From NCBI RefSeq assembly GCF_040371085.1, contig NZ_JAMBMT010000001.1, forward strand, positions 1,860,001-1,924,000: a DNA stretch of 64,000 bases, given 5' to 3'. The position numbers were made by a program, and so were the translations under genes. Source of the DNA: Psychrobacter sp. AH5. Lineage in GTDB: Bacteria > Pseudomonadota > Gammaproteobacteria > Pseudomonadales > Moraxellaceae. The notes beneath the pieces were generated by a model. The model searched no databases. It saw nothing but the letters and a program-made list of their open reading frames with translations, and was not told where the DNA came from. Positions 1 through 9,015 of this stretch are shown here, piece after piece (positions within the stretch are counted from its first letter, which is position 1; the number at the start of each line of letters is the position of its first letter).

Positions 1-768
1 AGACAACCATTTTTCGCCCAAATGCTGCCAGTCTAGATATCGTTTGCTTGGCTTCGTTTTATTTAAAACAGCACCGCCTATATAGAGTGCTACTGCTTCA
101 GATGTACCATGGTTGTTATCTTGAGCTATTGCATAACTTAAGGTAGGCGCAATACGTTTTAGATGAATTTCGATTAAACTGAGTAGATTATCATTAATGC
201 TATGAAGTTTATCTAAACCGATTAACGCGGTGACAAGATGCATCACTCGAATCGAAGCTTCTTGCCCACATTTCCAATTCGGCCCTAAATAGGCTGGATT
301 TTTTTCACACCAATCATTAAGCCAGCTATCTAGTGTGACTAAGCCTCTGCCGTCTTGATGATAGTGTTCATACTCCACAAATTTGATTAACCAATCAAAT
401 CGTGACGCTTCCCAGACTCCTTTGATATCACCGACATTATTATCGAAATCTGGGATTTTATACCATACTGTCTCAACATCCTTAAATACCTTTTGAGTCA
501 AAGGACTATAGAACCAGTTGGGTTTATCCTCTTCTAGGCGATAAGGAATATAGCCAAAAGCCTTTAGACTAAGGCGCTCAGATAAATCCATATCAGTATG
601 CAAGTCAGTATCGGCAAAAAAAGTGCCCGAAGGGAGCGTGGCCTCTAACCTAGTCACTGGATTGATGCCACTTTTGACGCCTAGTCGATAGGTCGCAACT
701 CTAGCTAAATTAGTTAATCCTAGATTTAAGGCAGTGTTTGCTTTGGCTGTTATCGATTTATTAACCAT
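1..768 (-). CDS. Heparinase II/III-family protein, N-terminal part (cut by window edge)
   Basis: An open frame of 256 codons runs from an ATG at 768 leftwards to the window edge without a stop. The translation, with stretches such as WYKIPDFDNNVGDIKGVWEASRF and DNNHGTSEAVALYIGG, resembles the N-terminal alpha-helical half of heparinase II/III-like polysaccharide lyases, including the Asn-His-Gly motif. It starts only 5 bp after the stop of the two-domain oxidoreductase gene, so the two are probably co-transcribed as the last genes of the capsule locus. Proteins of this type recur beside that oxidoreductase in surface polysaccharide loci; whether it cleaves uronic-acid polymer or modifies an intermediate is unknown. 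The catalytic C-terminal part is not visible. Confidence 0.75.
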   Translation of the reverse strand, partial: MVNKSITAKANTALNLGLTNLARVATYRLGVKSGINPVTRLEATLPSGTFFADTDLHTDMDLSERLSLKAFGYIPYRLEEDKPNWFYSPLTQKVFKDVETVWYKIPDFDNNVGDIKGVWEASRFDWLIKFVEYEHYHQDGRGLVTLDSWLNDWCEKNPAYLGPNWKCGQEASIRVMHLVTALIGLDKLHSINDNLLSLIEIHLKRIAPTLSYAIAQDNNHGTSEAVALYIGGAVLNKTKPSKRYLDWQHLGEKWLS

Positions 769-773
769 ACTCA

Positions 774-2909
774 CTATTGCTGTCTCAAAATTTCAGCGAC
801 TTCAATCGTAGCTCGTGCTACTTCAAAGATATCTTCTGCCGTAATTGGCGCTTCTTTTCCTTCCCGAATACTTTCAACAAAAGCGGCAGCGCAAGCGTCT
901 TGTCCTTTGTCTTGGCGCATCAAATTCATCGCTTTGAAATCAGGCCAACCAAAGCCCTTGAGCTTGCGGAAGTTATCTAACTGTAAAACGCGACCTGCTG
1001 TGAACACTTCTATTCTTTCTTTGGGAAAGCTGGCTGCACCATTTGCTAGATAAAGAATAGTACCGAATGAGCCGTCTTCAAATCCTAAGGTGATAGAGGC
1101 TTTGTCTTCTAAGACGGCAACACTATTGGTTTCGCCCATGCGACGTGCTTGGATAGAGACAATTTTTGAACCTGCAAGAAAACGCATTAAATCTATAAAA
1201 TGGCACGCTTCACCAATAATGCGTCCACCACCGACATCATTATCTTGTGTCCAATGATCGGCAGGGATTTCACCCGCATTCATAGTCATGATAAAGCTTT
1301 TTGGTTCACTCACACTATCAAGTAGAGACTTCATTTTTTGAACTTGTGGCGCAAATCGACGATTAAAACCAACCATAATACGACTAAATTGTTCAGTCTC
1401 AATATTCTTATTATAAATCGCTTCGATGCTATCAACTTCTGCAAGCGTTAGCGCTAGAGGCTTTTCTACAAAGACATTTTTATGCGCTGACAATGCCTTC
1501 TGTACAAATTGCGCATGACTGTTATGACGGGTAGCAATCGTGACGGTATTGATGTCTTTATTAGCCAGTAACGCGTCTACATCGGTAGATGCTTCAGAAA
1601 ACCCTGTCTTTGCACCATGAATAACACCATTGATACCACCCGATGTCACGATCGTATGTAGCTGTGCAAAAGCACCTTTAAATGCTGGTATTAAAATTCT
1701 AGAAGCATAGTTTCCCGCCCCAATAAAGCCAACGACTGCATTTTTTGGTTCAATATTGATAGGACGTAACACTACTTTTGTATCTAAACGTGTTTCTACT
1801 TCTGACTCATAGCTTAGTAATATACCTAAGCCTGATTTATCCTCTGTTAGAGATTCATAAGCCTTAGCCGCCTCTTCAAACTCAAAGCGATGTGTAATGA
1901 GGCTGTCTACATTAAGAGTACCCGCTTCCATCATATCTAACACAGCGACAAAGTTACGTTGCTCAGTCCAACGAACAAAACCTAAAGGATAATCCTGCCC
2001 TTTTTCTTCATAATTAGGGTCATAACGTCCAGGACCATAAGAACAAGACACTTGAAAGCTTAATTCTTTCTCATAAAAGTCGGCACGATTGAGTTCTAAC
2101 CCCGTGACACCGACTAAGACAATACGACCACGTTTACGACTCATACGCGCTGCCTGAACAACTGGATCGCTCGCCTTGGTTGACGCAGTGATAATGACAC
2201 CATCGACACCAACACCACGACTAAACGCGATACCTGCAGCTACTGGATCTTCACCATTAGCAGGGTTACAAATCTCTGCGCCAAACTGCTTGGCTAGCTC
2301 AAGCTTACTTTGATCAAAGTCAATAGCAAGCACTCGACAACCATTTGCTCGTAGCATCTGAATGGTTAACAGTCCGATTAATCCTGCACCGGTGACGACA
2401 AAGCTTTCGCCAAGCGTTGGCTGTGCCAAACGAATGCCTTGTAGTCCAATACTGGCAACGACGGTAAACGCCGCAGTCTCATCCGACACATTATCTGGTA
2501 TCTTGGCACATAGGTTCTTTGGCACCTTTACGATATCTGCATGAGGGCCATTTGATACGATCCTATCACCTACTTTGAAGCCTTCTACTAAAGAACCTAT
2601 CTCAAGTACTTGTCCGACATTACAGTAGCCTAAAGGCAAAGGTTGGCCCAGTTTAGACTTTACTGCATCATAAGTGGTTAAAAGGCCATCAGTCTGGACT
2701 TTTTCAACGACCATTTTTACTTTTTCAGGTTGTTGACGAGCTTTATCGATATAAGAAGCTTTGCCAAAGCCAACCAACATACGCTCCGTACCGGCTGAGA
2801 TTAGCGATTTCGTCGTTGAAATCAGTAAGTGACCAGATGAGCAACTGGGTGCTGGTGCTTCTGTTATAGTAGTTTGACCGTTAGCCATGTCTTGAAGGAT
2901 TTGTTTCAT
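774..2909 (-). CDS. Bi-domain oxidoreductase (zinc-type alcohol dehydrogenase-like plus Gfo/Idh/MocA)
   Basis: This 711-residue protein fuses two NAD(P)-dependent oxidoreductases. Residues about 1-375 form a medium-chain dehydrogenase-like module with a nucleotide-binding GAGLIG motif (VVTGAGLIGLLTIQ). Residues about 388-711 form a Gfo/Idh/MocA module with the Rossmann motif GFIGAGNYA and the hallmark EKPLAL. The ATG at 2909 lies 10 bp from the stop of the upstream glycosyltransferase gene. Such fusions occur in capsule and O-antigen loci next to heparinase-like genes, as here. It probably acts in the cytoplasm on a nucleotide sugar or lipid-linked sugar, but the substrate cannot be read from sequence. 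Confidence 0.85.
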   Translation of the reverse strand: MKQILQDMANGQTTITEAPAPSCSSGHLLISTTKSLISAGTERMLVGFGKASYIDKARQQPEKVKMVVEKVQTDGLLTTYDAVKSKLGQPLPLGYCNVGQVLEIGSLVEGFKVGDRIVSNGPHADIVKVPKNLCAKIPDNVSDETAAFTVVASIGLQGIRLAQPTLGESFVVTGAGLIGLLTIQMLRANGCRVLAIDFDQSKLELAKQFGAEICNPANGEDPVAAGIAFSRGVGVDGVIITASTKASDPVVQAARMSRKRGRIVLVGVTGLELNRADFYEKELSFQVSCSYGPGRYDPNYEEKGQDYPLGFVRWTEQRNFVAVLDMMEAGTLNVDSLITHRFEFEEAAKAYESLTEDKSGLGILLSYESEVETRLDTKVVLRPINIEPKNAVVGFIGAGNYASRILIPAFKGAFAQLHTIVTSGGINGVIHGAKTGFSEASTDVDALLANKDINTVTIATRHNSHAQFVQKALSAHKNVFVEKPLALTLAEVDSIEAIYNKNIETEQFSRIMVGFNRRFAPQVQKMKSLLDSVSEPKSFIMTMNAGEIPADHWTQDNDVGGGRIIGEACHFIDLMRFLAGSKIVSIQARRMGETNSVAVLEDKASITLGFEDGSFGTILYLANGAASFPKERIEVFTAGRVLQLDNFRKLKGFGWPDFKAMNLMRQDKGQDACAAAFVESIREGKEAPITAEDIFEVARATIEVAEILRQQ

Positions 2910-2919
2910 ATTAGCACCA

Positions 2920-4059
2920 TTATTTGTGTGACAATTTCATTAACAATGCCTTTTGAGCATTCCATTTTTCATCGGGTGTTAGATAGTTCTTCTTCAAAAC
3001 TTCTGAAGCATTATTAACCAATAGCTTATATAAAGAGCTGTCTTCCAAAACTAAATTAATTTTTTGAGCAATATCTATTGGATTTAAGGGATCAAAATAA
3101 ATCGCACCATCATCACATAAGTCTCTCGAAAAATCTCTATCAGATACTATTAGAGGACGTTTCGCTATAAAGCTTTCAGGGAATACAGCTGTGGAAGACT
3201 CAACTAAACTTGGGCATAGGACGATTTGAGAGCTCAGATACTCGTCACAAATTACGTTATTTGCAACATGACCAACTGTAAAGAAATACTCACTAACTCC
3301 CAAGTTTTGTGCTGATTTCTTTAATAACTTCCAACCATTTGATTCTTCAGGAATAGTAAATTTAAAAAATATTTTTCGATCACTGAGACTCTTAAGCTCT
3401 TTCAACGCTTGGGGAAGTATTAGTAGGTTTTTATGATGATAAAAACTTGATGGTATGAATACAACTATCTTATCATCTGAAGGTTGTACCTGACTCTGAC
3501 GTTCGAGTAATCTTTGTTCAAAAGCAGGGCTGTAGCTGTTACTGATAACAAAAATCTTATCTGAATCAATACCTAAATTTTTGACTAGCCTACTCTTCAC
3601 AACTTCAGTTTCTACAACGAAGTTTCCTACGTTTCTAAAGAATAACTTTTGCTTAATCAAATCAAAGACTTCTTCTTTAAACCTTTGGACCTTAGAAGGA
3701 TAGTGTTTTCTAACTTCTGGATATAGCATTTTACCTAAGGCAAAACCTTGTAAGTTATTAACTTTCGGACGCCAATAAGAAGGGCCGAATACTACAAACA
3801 CCTGATCTGGTCTATACTTTCTTTCCAGCTTAGATAAATATTTACCTTGTTTGCTTTTCTTATAAAATGGTAAATTTGGCACTACATGACAAGCGTACAA
3901 CTTATTGCGTGTTGCATCTGATAGTTGAGCATTTATTTGAGGGCTACATACTATTACGGTTTCAAAATCAGGATCGTTAGCCACATTTTCTATAATGCTT
4001 AATCCAACTTGGATACCACCACCTATACTTAGTAAACTACAATCTAAAAGCAACTTCAT
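2920..4059 (-). CDS. Glycosyltransferase family 4-like (GT-B fold)
   Basis: The 379-residue product has a GT-B layout: an N-terminal acceptor domain beginning MKLLLDCSLLSIGGGIQ and a C-terminal donor domain. The C-terminal part holds the E-x7-E motif of retaining family 4 transferases within VESSTAVFPESF, preceded by a strand-rich segment IVVFIPSSFYHHKNL. It probably adds one sugar to the undecaprenyl-linked capsule repeat unit at the inner face of the membrane. It is one of only two recognisable transfer steps in view; further transferases may lie beyond the left edge. It is AT-rich like wzx and wzy. Donor and linkage are unknown. Confidence 0.8.
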   Translation of the reverse strand: MKLLLDCSLLSIGGGIQVGLSIIENVANDPDFETVIVCSPQINAQLSDATRNKLYACHVVPNLPFYKKSKQGKYLSKLERKYRPDQVFVVFGPSYWRPKVNNLQGFALGKMLYPEVRKHYPSKVQRFKEEVFDLIKQKLFFRNVGNFVVETEVVKSRLVKNLGIDSDKIFVISNSYSPAFEQRLLERQSQVQPSDDKIVVFIPSSFYHHKNLLILPQALKELKSLSDRKIFFKFTIPEESNGWKLLKKSAQNLGVSEYFFTVGHVANNVICDEYLSSQIVLCPSLVESSTAVFPESFIAKRPLIVSDRDFSRDLCDDGAIYFDPLNPIDIAQKINLVLEDSSLYKLLVNNASEVLKKNYLTPDEKWNAQKALLMKLSHK

Positions 4060-4335
4060 TTCTTATTCCACTTATAAAATATCAAAACATCCTAAATATA
4101 TGAATCAATTTTTGAATACTATATCAAAACTTGTTACATTTGTTAACCGAATTGCTATTTCCTACTATATATCATATATCGATGCTAAATAAAATTGATG
4201 TATTATCCAATAGCACTAAACAGATATACATTTTTCTTGCTTCACTTATCTATGCCCACTGGATTTGCAAAACCAACACCTTGAAAAAATTATGCCAGTA
4301 CCATTATTTCTCTTTAATAACAGCTAATTATATTA
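4060..4335. other. AT-rich gap between IS5 element and glycosyltransferase gene
   Basis: No credible gene is visible. Short plus-strand frames here have no ribosome binding site and no protein-like composition. The segment may carry the promoter or leader for the glycosyltransferase gene, or a decayed gene 3' part separated by the IS insertion; I could not identify either. Confidence 0.4.
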
Positions 4336-4350
4336 GACCTCTTGCAAAAG
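4336..4350 (+). repeat. IS5 element terminal inverted repeat (transposase 3' end)
   Basis: The 15-mer gacctcttgcaaaag is the exact reverse complement of 5232-5246. The match extends by one more base pair (A at 4335, T at 5247), which may belong to the target duplication. Confidence 0.85.
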
Positions 4351-5183
4351 TCATAGGTTTAGCTCGAAATTAATGATACCAGCAAACAGCTTCATTCTAA
4401 GCTCATAGCGTTGACGACGGTTACGATATTTATGAGCCACGATTTTGAACAACTTGATTAAGCCTATTTTGTGCTCAACCACAATACGGAACTTTGCCAG
4501 ATAGTAATTGGCCTGTTTGCATATCTCCAGTAACTCACCACCACGTGGCTTTTTAAAAGGGGTGAAGGTTTGCTTATGTAGCTTTGCTATACCCTGATAA
4601 CCACTATCTGCTAGTAATTTAGCATTGTCAGGAAGCCAGTCAGGACAAGTATCTTTATACAGCTTAAAATCGTGGATTGACCCTTTGCAGGTTTGTACAT
4701 CAAGTATCAACCCTGTTTGCCAATGAACGATAACCTGCGCTTTTAAGGTGTGTTGTTTTTTCTTACCGCTGTAGTAGTCTCTTTGGTTTTTTTTGGACGC
4801 TCAATTGGGGTTTCGGTCGCATCAACAATGACGACGCTCCAATTGATGTCATCATCGACGCGACTAGGGAGCTTTTTGGGCAATTCAAACTTGCCAGAGT
4901 CAATCAGGATGTCTTCTACTTTACGGATGATACGGCTAGCAGAAGATTCATGAATACCAAAGTCCATACTGATATGATAAAGCGTGCGGTATTCACGCCA
5001 ATAAGTCAGGGTTAATAGTATTTGTGCTTTAAGACTGAGCACGCTGGGTCTGCCTGATTTGGTTTTAGATGCTTCATGCTCTTGCATGGCCTCAAGCATG
5101 TCATAAAAGGTGGCTTTATGAATGCCTGTATAGCGTTTAAAACCTGCGTCACTTTGTTTGAGTAGCTTATCTATGTTTGGCAT
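4351..5183 (-). CDS. IS5-family DDE transposase, two frames joined by predicted -1 frameshift
   Basis: The first frame (5183-4743, 146 residues) carries an N-terminal helix-turn-helix region and the first catalytic Asp in VVIVDATETPIERP. The second frame (visible from an internal start at 4710 to 4351) carries the second Asp in LLADSGYQG and the Glu in RIVVEHKIG. A run of eight A (minus strand, 4794-4787) gives the slippery heptamer A_AAA_AAA in the zero frame. A -1 slip there continues as PKKNQRDYYSGKKK, the expected family sequence, and makes a 277-residue protein. This could alternatively be a one-base inactivating deletion, but the heptamer placement and the intact remainder favour programmed frameshifting, known for some IS5-family members. 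Confidence 0.85.
4787..4794 (-). promoter_or_regulatory. Candidate -1 ribosomal frameshift site (A8) in transposase
   Basis: The minus strand reads cca-aaa-aaa-acc in the first transposase frame. Slipping one base back on A_AAA_AAA enters the frame that contains the second catalytic Asp and the Glu. The overlap around the slip site is open in both frames. Confidence 0.6.
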
Positions 5184-5231
5184 GGTTCCTAAAAAGTTAT
5201 GAGTGTCTTCTTATTTTAATTCCCTTTGCTA

Positions 5232-5246
5232 CTTTTGCAAGAGGTC
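5232..5246 (-). repeat. IS5 element terminal inverted repeat (transposase 5' end)
   Basis: Reverse complement of 4336-4350. It lies about 50 bp upstream of the transposase start, so the transposase promoter must lie in or near this end. Confidence 0.85.
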
Positions 5247-5264
5247 TATTAATCTAATAACTTT

Positions 5265-6407
5265 CTATAAAAAATTAATATAAGCAAAAACATCCTCTGA
5301 GAACACACCTATAAACCTACTATACCCTAAAAACAGATACCATGAAAAAGAAAATAACAATATAAAAAACCTTACTGCTGGCCTACTAAGCTCATATATA
5401 GAAGCGTATATCAATATCAACAGTATATACTCATAACGATAAAACCTTGAAAAAATAGATGGTGAAACAAAAACAATCAACAATGATAAAATAAAAAAAT
5501 ATATCAAAGATAACTTTAGTTTTTTATCAACTTTATCTTTAAATATAGTATTAATAATCACTATAGTAAATATGCTCTCAATAAGGAATTGTAATAAAGC
5601 GCTAAAATTCATAATATCTTCCGAAAATCTAGATTCCAACTTTCTACCTAGACCCGAATCTAAACTATTGCTTACAAGTAATAAAAAAGAAAAAGCAAAT
5701 ATAATACTGAAAAAGATAAAACGCAATAGACTTTTTTTATTTTTAAAATTAATATTACTGATATAAGTAATAACTGAAAATGGTATTAAACTGTAATGAA
5801 TAAAAGGAGGTAAAAAATAAAACCATTTATTATTTCTTTTATAGAAAAGCACATACCCTAAAAGAGCAAAACTAAAAGCTAAACCCGAACGAACAGCAGA
5901 ACCCTGAAAAGCAAAAAATGTAATTGTATTGGTGTAAAAAAATAAGAATAAAAGCCCTTTTTTATTCCAAACTTCTCCAGCTATAAATATCAATAAACAT
6001 CCAAAGAAGGTAAGGAAGACATGAATATAATAGGGGTCTCTAATAATCAAACCTATTAACTTTACAATAAACCAAAAAACAGGTTCAGACGACCCTGTTA
6101 GACTAGTTATCATATAGAATTCTGAGAAAAAATCTTTAAAACTACTGTTTACAACCCATTCGAAAGCATGGTAATAATGCAGCATATCATCGCCAAATCC
6201 TACTTCCTCTCCTATATAATAAGGTCTATCTGCCAACATAATCGATAGGGTCATGCTTAAATAAAAAAAGACCAAATAGTTGAAAAGCTTTATTGATCTA
6301 TCATCATAATTGCTAGTAAAAGCATTAATAGCAAGATATGCTAGCAGAAACAATTTTGGAGAAAGTAATAAGAAAATGATACCTAATAATAATAAGAAAA
6401 ACATCAT
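5265..6407 (-). CDS. wzy: EpsG-like/Wzy polysaccharide polymerase
   Basis: A very hydrophobic protein of about 380 residues with ten or more predicted membrane segments and a soluble stretch holding DDMLHYYHAFEWV and SLTGSSEPVFW, similar to the EpsG family of capsule and exopolysaccharide polymerases. As the only such protein between wzx and the transferases, it is the probable repeat-unit polymerase acting in the inner membrane on the periplasmic side. I place the start at 6407 because AGGAAG lies seven bases upstream; the in-frame ATG at 6431 lacks a visible binding site. The gene is strongly AT-rich, as polymerase genes usually are, which suggests lateral acquisition. Specificity is unknown. 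Confidence 0.75.
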   Translation of the reverse strand: MMFFLLLLGIIFLLLSPKLFLLAYLAINAFTSNYDDRSIKLFNYLVFFYLSMTLSIMLADRPYYIGEEVGFGDDMLHYYHAFEWVVNSSFKDFFSEFYMITSLTGSSEPVFWFIVKLIGLIIRDPYYIHVFLTFFGCLLIFIAGEVWNKKGLLFLFFYTNTITFFAFQGSAVRSGLAFSFALLGYVLFYKRNNKWFYFLPPFIHYSLIPFSVITYISNINFKNKKSLLRFIFFSIIFAFSFLLLVSNSLDSGLGRKLESRFSEDIMNFSALLQFLIESIFTIVIINTIFKDKVDKKLKLSLIYFFILSLLIVFVSPSIFSRFYRYEYILLILIYASIYELSRPAVRFFILLFSFSWYLFLGYSRFIGVFSEDVFAYINFL

Positions 6408-6515
6408 TGTATTACTTCCTATGAAAAACATGGTGCAATTATATCAGTTATTTATAATAGGTTATCTTATGTAAGACTAATCAACTGAATAATAAGCTAT
6501 AAGTGTTCTTAAAAT

Positions 6516-7730
6516 TCAAACCCCTACTTTATTAACATTTAGTTTCTTAATGTGTTTTTTTAAGGTTAAAAACTGTAACACATATTGCAACATAAATCCT
6601 AAGCTCATCCCTAAGGGTATTGATACAGCTCCCAACTCACTCACTGATAAATATACAGTAAATAACAATGTAAAAGCCCATAAAATCTGTAACACCAAAT
6701 GAAAATAATTTTTACCAATCGAAGACCAAAAACTTAAGAATCCTAAATTCAAACTATAAACAAGCATACATACTAGAAACATATTAAATACATTTGAAGA
6801 ATTTGGTATTTTCTCAATTTTTCCTAGTTCCAATATAAAATACTTTATCATAAAAATTATAAATATTGAAAACATTGTTACTAACAAATTGAATTTATTT
6901 ATCATGAAAATATAATTAATTTTATTTTCGATATTTTTTTTATTCAGAATTGATAAATAATATGATCCTAATGATATAGGTATAAACATTCCTATGAGAT
7001 AGATTTGATATATCCAAGAAAATATTGCTACTTCTTCTAAATTTTTATTTATAGACAATATATAAATTGAAGCTGTTACAACAGGCGTTGCTATAAATGC
7101 TGATATTAATAGCGGCAAATTATACTTTCTATAGAAAAGCATAATTTGCCGGAAATAATTTATTTTTATATAGAAATATTTTTTTTCAAATTCCTTAGCA
7201 AAGAAATAAATTTGAATTACAACTATAAAAACCTTACAAAATGCAATTGTTAATATTGATCCATATAGACCGAGATTTTTTATAAAGACATACGTTATAG
7301 GAATAATTATTATAATATTTATGAGGCCTATGATAGATAGTTTTTTAATCGACCCTATCCCATAGAAAAAACCATCAAATAAACTTACTAAACTAAAAAT
7401 AAAAACAGATAAAAAAACCCAAATGAAATTTCCATAAAAAATAGAAAACGAATATGAAAATAACAGTGATAAGACGAAAATTAAATACAGCGAAAATTTA
7501 AAATAATTGAAAACATAATCTTTATTAACACTCATCCATTTGGATGAGACAATACTTCCAGAGTATAATAACCCTAAACTAGTTACTACAACTAAACTAT
7601 TTATAGTGGAAAATATTAGTGAGAATTCTCCGTAACTTTCTAATAGTAAGAGACTGACGGCAATATAGTTTAAAAAAAAAGAAAATCCTTTTGCACTTAA
7701 AGTATATAATATAGAATATATAGCTTTCAT
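6516..7730 (-). CDS. wzx: Wzx-type polysaccharide flippase
   Basis: The 404-residue product is almost entirely hydrophobic with about twelve membrane segments and begins MKAIYSILYTLSAKGFSFFLNYIAVSLLL, typical of the polysaccharide transporter (MOP superfamily) flippases. It should move the undecaprenyl-linked repeat unit from the cytoplasmic to the periplasmic face. Its ATG overlaps the TGA of wecC by one base (TGATG), suggesting translational coupling. Like wzy it is very AT-rich compared with the flanking biosynthetic genes. Confidence 0.85.
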   Translation of the reverse strand: MKAIYSILYTLSAKGFSFFLNYIAVSLLLLESYGEFSLIFSTINSLVVVTSLGLLYSGSIVSSKWMSVNKDYVFNYFKFSLYLIFVLSLLFSYSFSIFYGNFIWVFLSVFIFSLVSLFDGFFYGIGSIKKLSIIGLINIIIIIPITYVFIKNLGLYGSILTIAFCKVFIVVIQIYFFAKEFEKKYFYIKINYFRQIMLFYRKYNLPLLISAFIATPVVTASIYILSINKNLEEVAIFSWIYQIYLIGMFIPISLGSYYLSILNKKNIENKINYIFMINKFNLLVTMFSIFIIFMIKYFILELGKIEKIPNSSNVFNMFLVCMLVYSLNLGFLSFWSSIGKNYFHLVLQILWAFTLLFTVYLSVSELGAVSIPLGMSLGFMLQYVLQFLTLKKHIKKLNVNKVGV

Positions 7731-8992
7731 CAGGAAATAATACCCTTAGTATCTATTACTTTACTTAAGTCTTTAAATTTTATTTTTTTGAATACTTTAT
7801 GGTCAACAAGAATTAAATATATATCAGCCTCTATGTTTTCATCCAACCCAATCAACTTAATATTACCTTGCATATCTTCAGGTAACTTATCAATATTAGG
7901 TTCAATTGCTAATATATTCAGTCCTTGTTGAGCTAGCTTCTTTGTGATATTCAAGGCAGGACTTTCACGCAAATCATCAATATCTGGTTTAAAGGCTAAG
8001 CCATAACAAGCAATAGTGACATCTTTAACGCTTTTTTCAGGATGATCTTGTAGGAACTCAATAACCTTTTCATTCACCTTAGCGATGACCCACTCAGGTT
8101 TACTCTCATTGACCTCACGAGCAGTACGAATGAGCTGAGCTTCATCGGGTGTTTTAGCTACAATAAACCAAGGATCTACAGCGATACAATGCCCGCCTAC
8201 GCCAGGACCTGGTTGTAGGATATTTACTCGTGGATGACGATTGGCTAAAGCAATGAGCTCCCATACATCGATATTCAGCTTATCGCAAATCATAGACAGC
8301 TCATTTGCAAAGGCAATATTGACATCACGGAACGAATTTTCAGTCAGCTTACACATCTCAGCAGTACGCGCATTCGTCGTCACACAGCTGCCTTCCACAA
8401 ATACGTTATATAAATCACAAGCCGCTTGCGAGCACTTGGCTGTCATACCTCCCACGATACGATCATTACTGATGAGCTCTTGTAGTACCTTACCTGGCAA
8501 CACACGCTCAGGACAGTGTGCGATTCTGATATCTGCCTGTTCGCCTGCTTGCTGAGGGAAGCTTAGATCTGGACGGGCTTGACTTAGCCATTCCGCCATC
8601 TGTTCAGTAGCGCCTACTGGTGAGGTCGACTCTAGAATGACGAGATTGCCTGAAGTTAAGAATGGCGCTAGTGCTTTGGATGCGGCTTCGATATACTTTA
8701 AATCTGGATCATGATTGCCTTGAAACGGCGTAGGTACAGCGACGATATAAGCATCTGCTGCCACTGGAGTCGTCTGTGCGGACAACGTCCCTTTTGCGAC
8801 TACATCTCGCACTAACATATCTAAATCAGGCTCAACAATGTGCACCTTGCCTTGATTAATCATATCAACGGCATATTCATTAACATCAACACCAGTAACT
8901 GTCACCCCATGAGCAGCAAAAGTAGCCGCCGTAGGTAAACCGATATAACCCAAGCCAATGACACAAATATGACTAAATTGAGAGTTTTTCAT
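7730..8992 (-). CDS. wecC: UDP-N-acetyl-D-mannosamine dehydrogenase
   Basis: A 420-residue UDP-sugar 6-dehydrogenase. The N-terminal Rossmann motif is VIGLGYIGLPTA (residues about 11-22). The catalytic Cys is near residue 269 in PGPGVGGHCIAVDPWF, and the C-terminal domain shows AFKPDIDDLRESPAL. It oxidises UDP-ManNAc to UDP-ManNAcA with NAD. The preceding gene, wecB, makes UDP-ManNAc, so the pair predicts N-acetylmannosaminuronic acid, or a derivative, in this polysaccharide. The gap to wecB is about 23 bp, and the stop overlaps the wzx start. Confidence 0.92.
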   Translation of the reverse strand: MKNSQFSHICVIGLGYIGLPTAATFAAHGVTVTGVDVNEYAVDMINQGKVHIVEPDLDMLVRDVVAKGTLSAQTTPVAADAYIVAVPTPFQGNHDPDLKYIEAASKALAPFLTSGNLVILESTSPVGATEQMAEWLSQARPDLSFPQQAGEQADIRIAHCPERVLPGKVLQELISNDRIVGGMTAKCSQAACDLYNVFVEGSCVTTNARTAEMCKLTENSFRDVNIAFANELSMICDKLNIDVWELIALANRHPRVNILQPGPGVGGHCIAVDPWFIVAKTPDEAQLIRTAREVNESKPEWVIAKVNEKVIEFLQDHPEKSVKDVTIACYGLAFKPDIDDLRESPALNITKKLAQQGLNILAIEPNIDKLPEDMQGNIKLIGLDENIEADIYLILVDHKVFKKIKFKDLSKVIDTKGIIS

Positions 8993-9015
8993 TTATTATT
9001 TCTACTTATATTATG

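Larger units (their letters stand above)
4336..5246 (-). mobile_element. IS5-family insertion sequence (IS427-like), complete
   Basis: A 911-bp element bounded by perfect terminal inverted repeats: gacctcttgcaaaag at 4336-4350 and its reverse complement at 5232-5246. The pentamer TATTA flanks both sides (4331-4335 and 5247-5251), consistent with a short target duplication, although part of it could belong to the ends. One transposase fills the interior, read on the minus strand in two overlapping frames. The intact ends and coding content suggest a recent, possibly active insertion. It lies 18 bp from the stop codon of wzy, inside the capsule locus. Confidence 0.88.

Noticed and set aside
4131..4373. 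Plus-strand open frame of about 80 codons next to the IS5 element
   Set aside because: It has no ribosome binding site, is AT-driven in composition, and runs into the terminal repeat of the IS.
4351..5183. IS5 transposase as two separate pseudogenes
   Set aside because: The slippery A8 run joins the frames exactly and restores all catalytic residues, so programmed frameshifting is the simpler reading.
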